From Ruegeria atlantica (GTDB taxonomy: Bacteria > Pseudomonadota > Alphaproteobacteria > Rhodobacterales > Rhodobacteraceae): a stretch of 64,000 nt of DNA. Position 1 is the first letter of the stretch, and each line of letters opens with the position of its first letter. Below are positions 62,247-64,000 of this stretch, piece by piece. Below the pieces are notes generated by a model. The model saw only the letters and a program-made list of their open reading frames with translations, had not been told where the DNA came from and did no database searches. The stretch spans positions 248,001-312,000 of the forward strand of contig NZ_WQBE01000001.1 of assembly GCF_013032005.1 (NCBI RefSeq). The letters run 5' to 3'. The translations under genes and the position numbers were made by a program.

Positions 62247-63668
62247 ATGGAAAACAAACAATCACCGATCATCATGTGGTTCCGGCGGGATTTACGCCTG
62301 TCGGACCATCCTGCGCTAAGTGCTGCGGCCCAAACGGGTCGTCCTATTCTGCCGGTTTTCATTCTGGATGATTTGGCTCAAGCGCTCGGTGCCGCGCCGA
62401 AATGGCGGCTTGGGCTGGGGCTTGAAACTTTCGCGCAATCTCTGTCGCACATTGGCAGCCGGTTAATCTTGCGGCGCGGGGACGCGCTGACTGTTTTGCA
62501 GAACCTTATCGCAGAAACCGGAGCCAGCGGCGTCTATTGGACGCGAGCGTATGATCCTGATGCCATCGACCGTGACACACGCATTAAGTCTGCTTTGGCA
62601 GAGCAGGGGGTAGAGGCCAAATCCTTTGCGGGTCACTTACTGTTTGAGCCCTGGACCGTAGCAACCAAAACAGGCCAGCCGTTTCGTGTGTTCACACCGA
62701 TGTGGCGATCCGTTCAAGGCCGAGAAGTTGCCACGCCTGAAGGCGTGTCGTCGATCAAAGCACCCTTGAATTGGCCGACTTCGGAAAACCTGACCGGTTG
62801 GAACCTGGGTGCGGCAATGAACCGGGGCGCAGCCGTGGTCGCACCTTTTGTCCGCCCCGGTGAGAATGCCGCCTTTGAGGCTTTGCACGAGTTTCTGGAC
62901 CGAATCCAAGACTATTCGCACGATCGGGACTGTTTGGATTTGGAGGGCACCTCGGATCTGTCCGAATACCTATCGCTTGGCGAAATCGGCCCCCGCAGTG
63001 TCTGGCATGCGGTACAGCGGGCTGCGATGAACGGCACGCAAGGGACAGACGCCTACTTGCGTCAATTAGTTTGGCGTGAGTTTGCGTATCACTTGATGTA
63101 TCACACACCCCGTTTGCTCAGCGGGAACTGGAAACCAGAATGGGACAGTTTCCCTTGGAACACGGACGCCGATCATCCCTCAGTTGTTGCTTGGCGACAG
63201 GCCCGCACCGGTATTCCTGTTGTCGATGCGGGGTTGCGTCAAATGTATGTGACCGGTCGTATGCACAACCGGGCGCGCATGATCGTCGCAAGCTACTTGA
63301 CCAAGCATCTGATGACGCACTGGAAAATCGGAATGAACTGGTTTGCCGACTGCCTGATAGACTGGGACCCGGCGGCGAATGCTATGGGTTGGCAGTGGGT
63401 TGCAGGCTCGGGTCCCGATGCATCACCGTTCTTTCGGATATTTAACCCGCTGACACAGCAGGAAAAATTTGATCCTGATGGTGTTTATCTAAAACACTGG
63501 ATCGCCGAAGGGCAGACCAAGCCTTCGGCTACGGCGTTGGCTTATTTTGGGGCGGTGCCGCATTCGTGGGCGCTTGATCCGGCGGAAAATTACCCTTCAC
63601 CAGTGGTCGATCTGGCCGCTGGCCGAGCGTGCGCCTTGGCGGCTTATGAAGGCCGAAAAACCGGGTAA
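62247..63668 (+). CDS. phrA: Deoxyribodipyrimidine photolyase (class I CPD type)
   Basis: Light-driven repair of cyclobutane pyrimidine dimers. The 473-residue protein has an N-terminal antenna-binding Rossmann-like domain (about 5-130, starting IIMWFRRDLRLSDHPALS) and a C-terminal FAD-binding domain (about 190-460). The latter contains WREFAYHLMYHTP, the helix RQMYVTGRMHNRARMIVASYLTKHL, and the signature NWFADCLIDWDPAANAMGWQWVAGSG. Motifs match DNA photolyase rather than a signalling cryptochrome. A stress-type promoter lies immediately upstream, and the cfa-like gene follows after 69 bp, so the two may be cotranscribed. Confidence 0.94.
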   Translation: MENKQSPIIMWFRRDLRLSDHPALSAAAQTGRPILPVFILDDLAQALGAAPKWRLGLGLETFAQSLSHIGSRLILRRGDALTVLQNLIAETGASGVYWTRAYDPDAIDRDTRIKSALAEQGVEAKSFAGHLLFEPWTVATKTGQPFRVFTPMWRSVQGREVATPEGVSSIKAPLNWPTSENLTGWNLGAAMNRGAAVVAPFVRPGENAAFEALHEFLDRIQDYSHDRDCLDLEGTSDLSEYLSLGEIGPRSVWHAVQRAAMNGTQGTDAYLRQLVWREFAYHLMYHTPRLLSGNWKPEWDSFPWNTDADHPSVVAWRQARTGIPVVDAGLRQMYVTGRMHNRARMIVASYLTKHLMTHWKIGMNWFADCLIDWDPAANAMGWQWVAGSGPDASPFFRIFNPLTQQEKFDPDGVYLKHWIAEGQTKPSATALAYFGAVPHSWALDPAENYPSPVVDLAAGRACALAAYEGRKTG

Positions 63669-63737
63669 GGAACTGAAAACTTGCCACAAACACAAACTCG
63701 GCCTAGCTTCTAACTGCGGCCGCACAGGGGAGAGCGG

Positions 63738-64000
63738 ATGATCCTGACGACAACTGAAGGGCAAAAAGACCTGCCCAGATACTTTGCTCAAGTGTTCAAA
63801 ATGTTGAACCGGATGGGTTCGGGGCGAATGGATATCGCTTTGCCCGATGGGCGCGTGTTCCGATCCGAAGGTGCCAAGCCGGGGCCAGTGGCGCGCGTGG
63901 ACATTCACGATCCCGACGTATTTGCGCGTTTGATCCGAGAGGGTGAGCTGGGTTTTTCGGATTCTTACCTAGAGGGTGGGTGGAGCACGCCCGACCTGCG
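63738..64000 (+). CDS. Cyclopropane-fatty-acid synthase-like methyltransferase, 5' part
   Basis: The first 87 codons of a gene cut by the window end. The visible N-terminus (FAQVFKMLNRMGSGRMDIALPDGRVF, then DIHDPDVFARLIREGELGFSDSYLEGGWSTPDL) is the lead domain of CFA synthase/SAM-dependent methyltransferases that act on membrane phospholipid acyl chains. The ATG follows a GGGGAGAG ribosome site. Position directly after photolyase repeats the grouping of singlet-oxygen-response genes known from R. sphaeroides (phrA, cfaA). The methyltransferase domain itself lies outside the window. Confidence 0.85.
   Translation, partial: MILTTTEGQKDLPRYFAQVFKMLNRMGSGRMDIALPDGRVFRSEGAKPGPVARVDIHDPDVFARLIREGELGFSDSYLEGGWSTPDL

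Noticed and set aside
1..64000. tRNA, rRNA, CRISPR array, insertion sequence or prophage
   Set aside because: I scanned the intergenic regions by eye and saw no cloverleaf with CCA-proximal T-arm pattern, regularly spaced repeats, transposase genes or phage structural genes.

Overview
The window looks like ordinary chromosome from a Rhodobacterales alphaproteobacterium, probably of the Roseobacter group. The evidence is the moderately high GC, a GTTC-N7-GTTC type LexA box, a photolyase-cfa pair behind an RpoE/ChrR-like promoter, the GC-rich extragenic palindrome at 52489-52507, many ABC transporters with twin-arginine substrate-binding proteins, a betaine-type BCCT carrier and a DMGDH/GcvT-like demethylase. 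I cannot name the genus from sequence alone. I see no rRNA, tRNA, CRISPR array, insertion sequence or prophage. About 55 protein genes are supported, including three too short for usual ORF cut-offs (8804-8959, 45912-46061 and, tentatively, 29923-30042).

Layout. 1-2.4 kb: arginine catabolism (arginase and a CtlX-like hydrolase) divergent from an Lrp/AsnC regulator. 2.5-5.1 kb: MprF. 5.1-9.0 kb: a five-gene envelope operon, DUF5993 - DsbB variant - DUF3302 - HlyD - outer-membrane factor. 9.1-11.6 kb: glpR/glpD with shared operators. 11.6-16 kb: RND pump and adaptor. 16-20.6 kb: metG, then a YqiJ-like protein and flotillin. 20.6-25.7 kb: MFS carriers, YceI, an orphan LexA-controlled ImuA-like protein, a membrane aspartic protease and MarC. 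25.7-29.8 kb: ABC-F ATPase, Bcr-type MFS, ndk and a TfoX C-terminal-like protein.

29.9-32.8 kb holds the candidate I find most interesting: a tightly coupled CHAD - ParA - CYTH operon in which the CHAD protein also carries a CYTH-like N-terminal half. The combination suggests polyphosphate binding, triphosphate chemistry and ParA-type cargo positioning. Next come a two-component system and a DegP protease. The degP leader can fold its ribosome-binding site into an 11-bp stem, which makes it a candidate RNA thermometer.

37-50 kb: a MobA-like nucleotidyltransferase, a DMGDH-like enzyme, a solo peptide-type binding protein, a CorC/HlyC protein, a XerD operon with two uncharacterised envelope proteins, aroK-aroB, a site-2 protease, ssb and a lytic transglycosylase. 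50-57 kb: a complete peptide-type ABC importer with a fused double ATPase and an unusually large permease. 57-64 kb: miaA, pyrH, a BCCT carrier, a class V aminotransferase, photolyase and the start of a cyclopropane-fatty-acid synthase-like gene cut by the window end.

Most findings are inferences from motifs, spacing and inverted repeats read by eye. No database search was possible.
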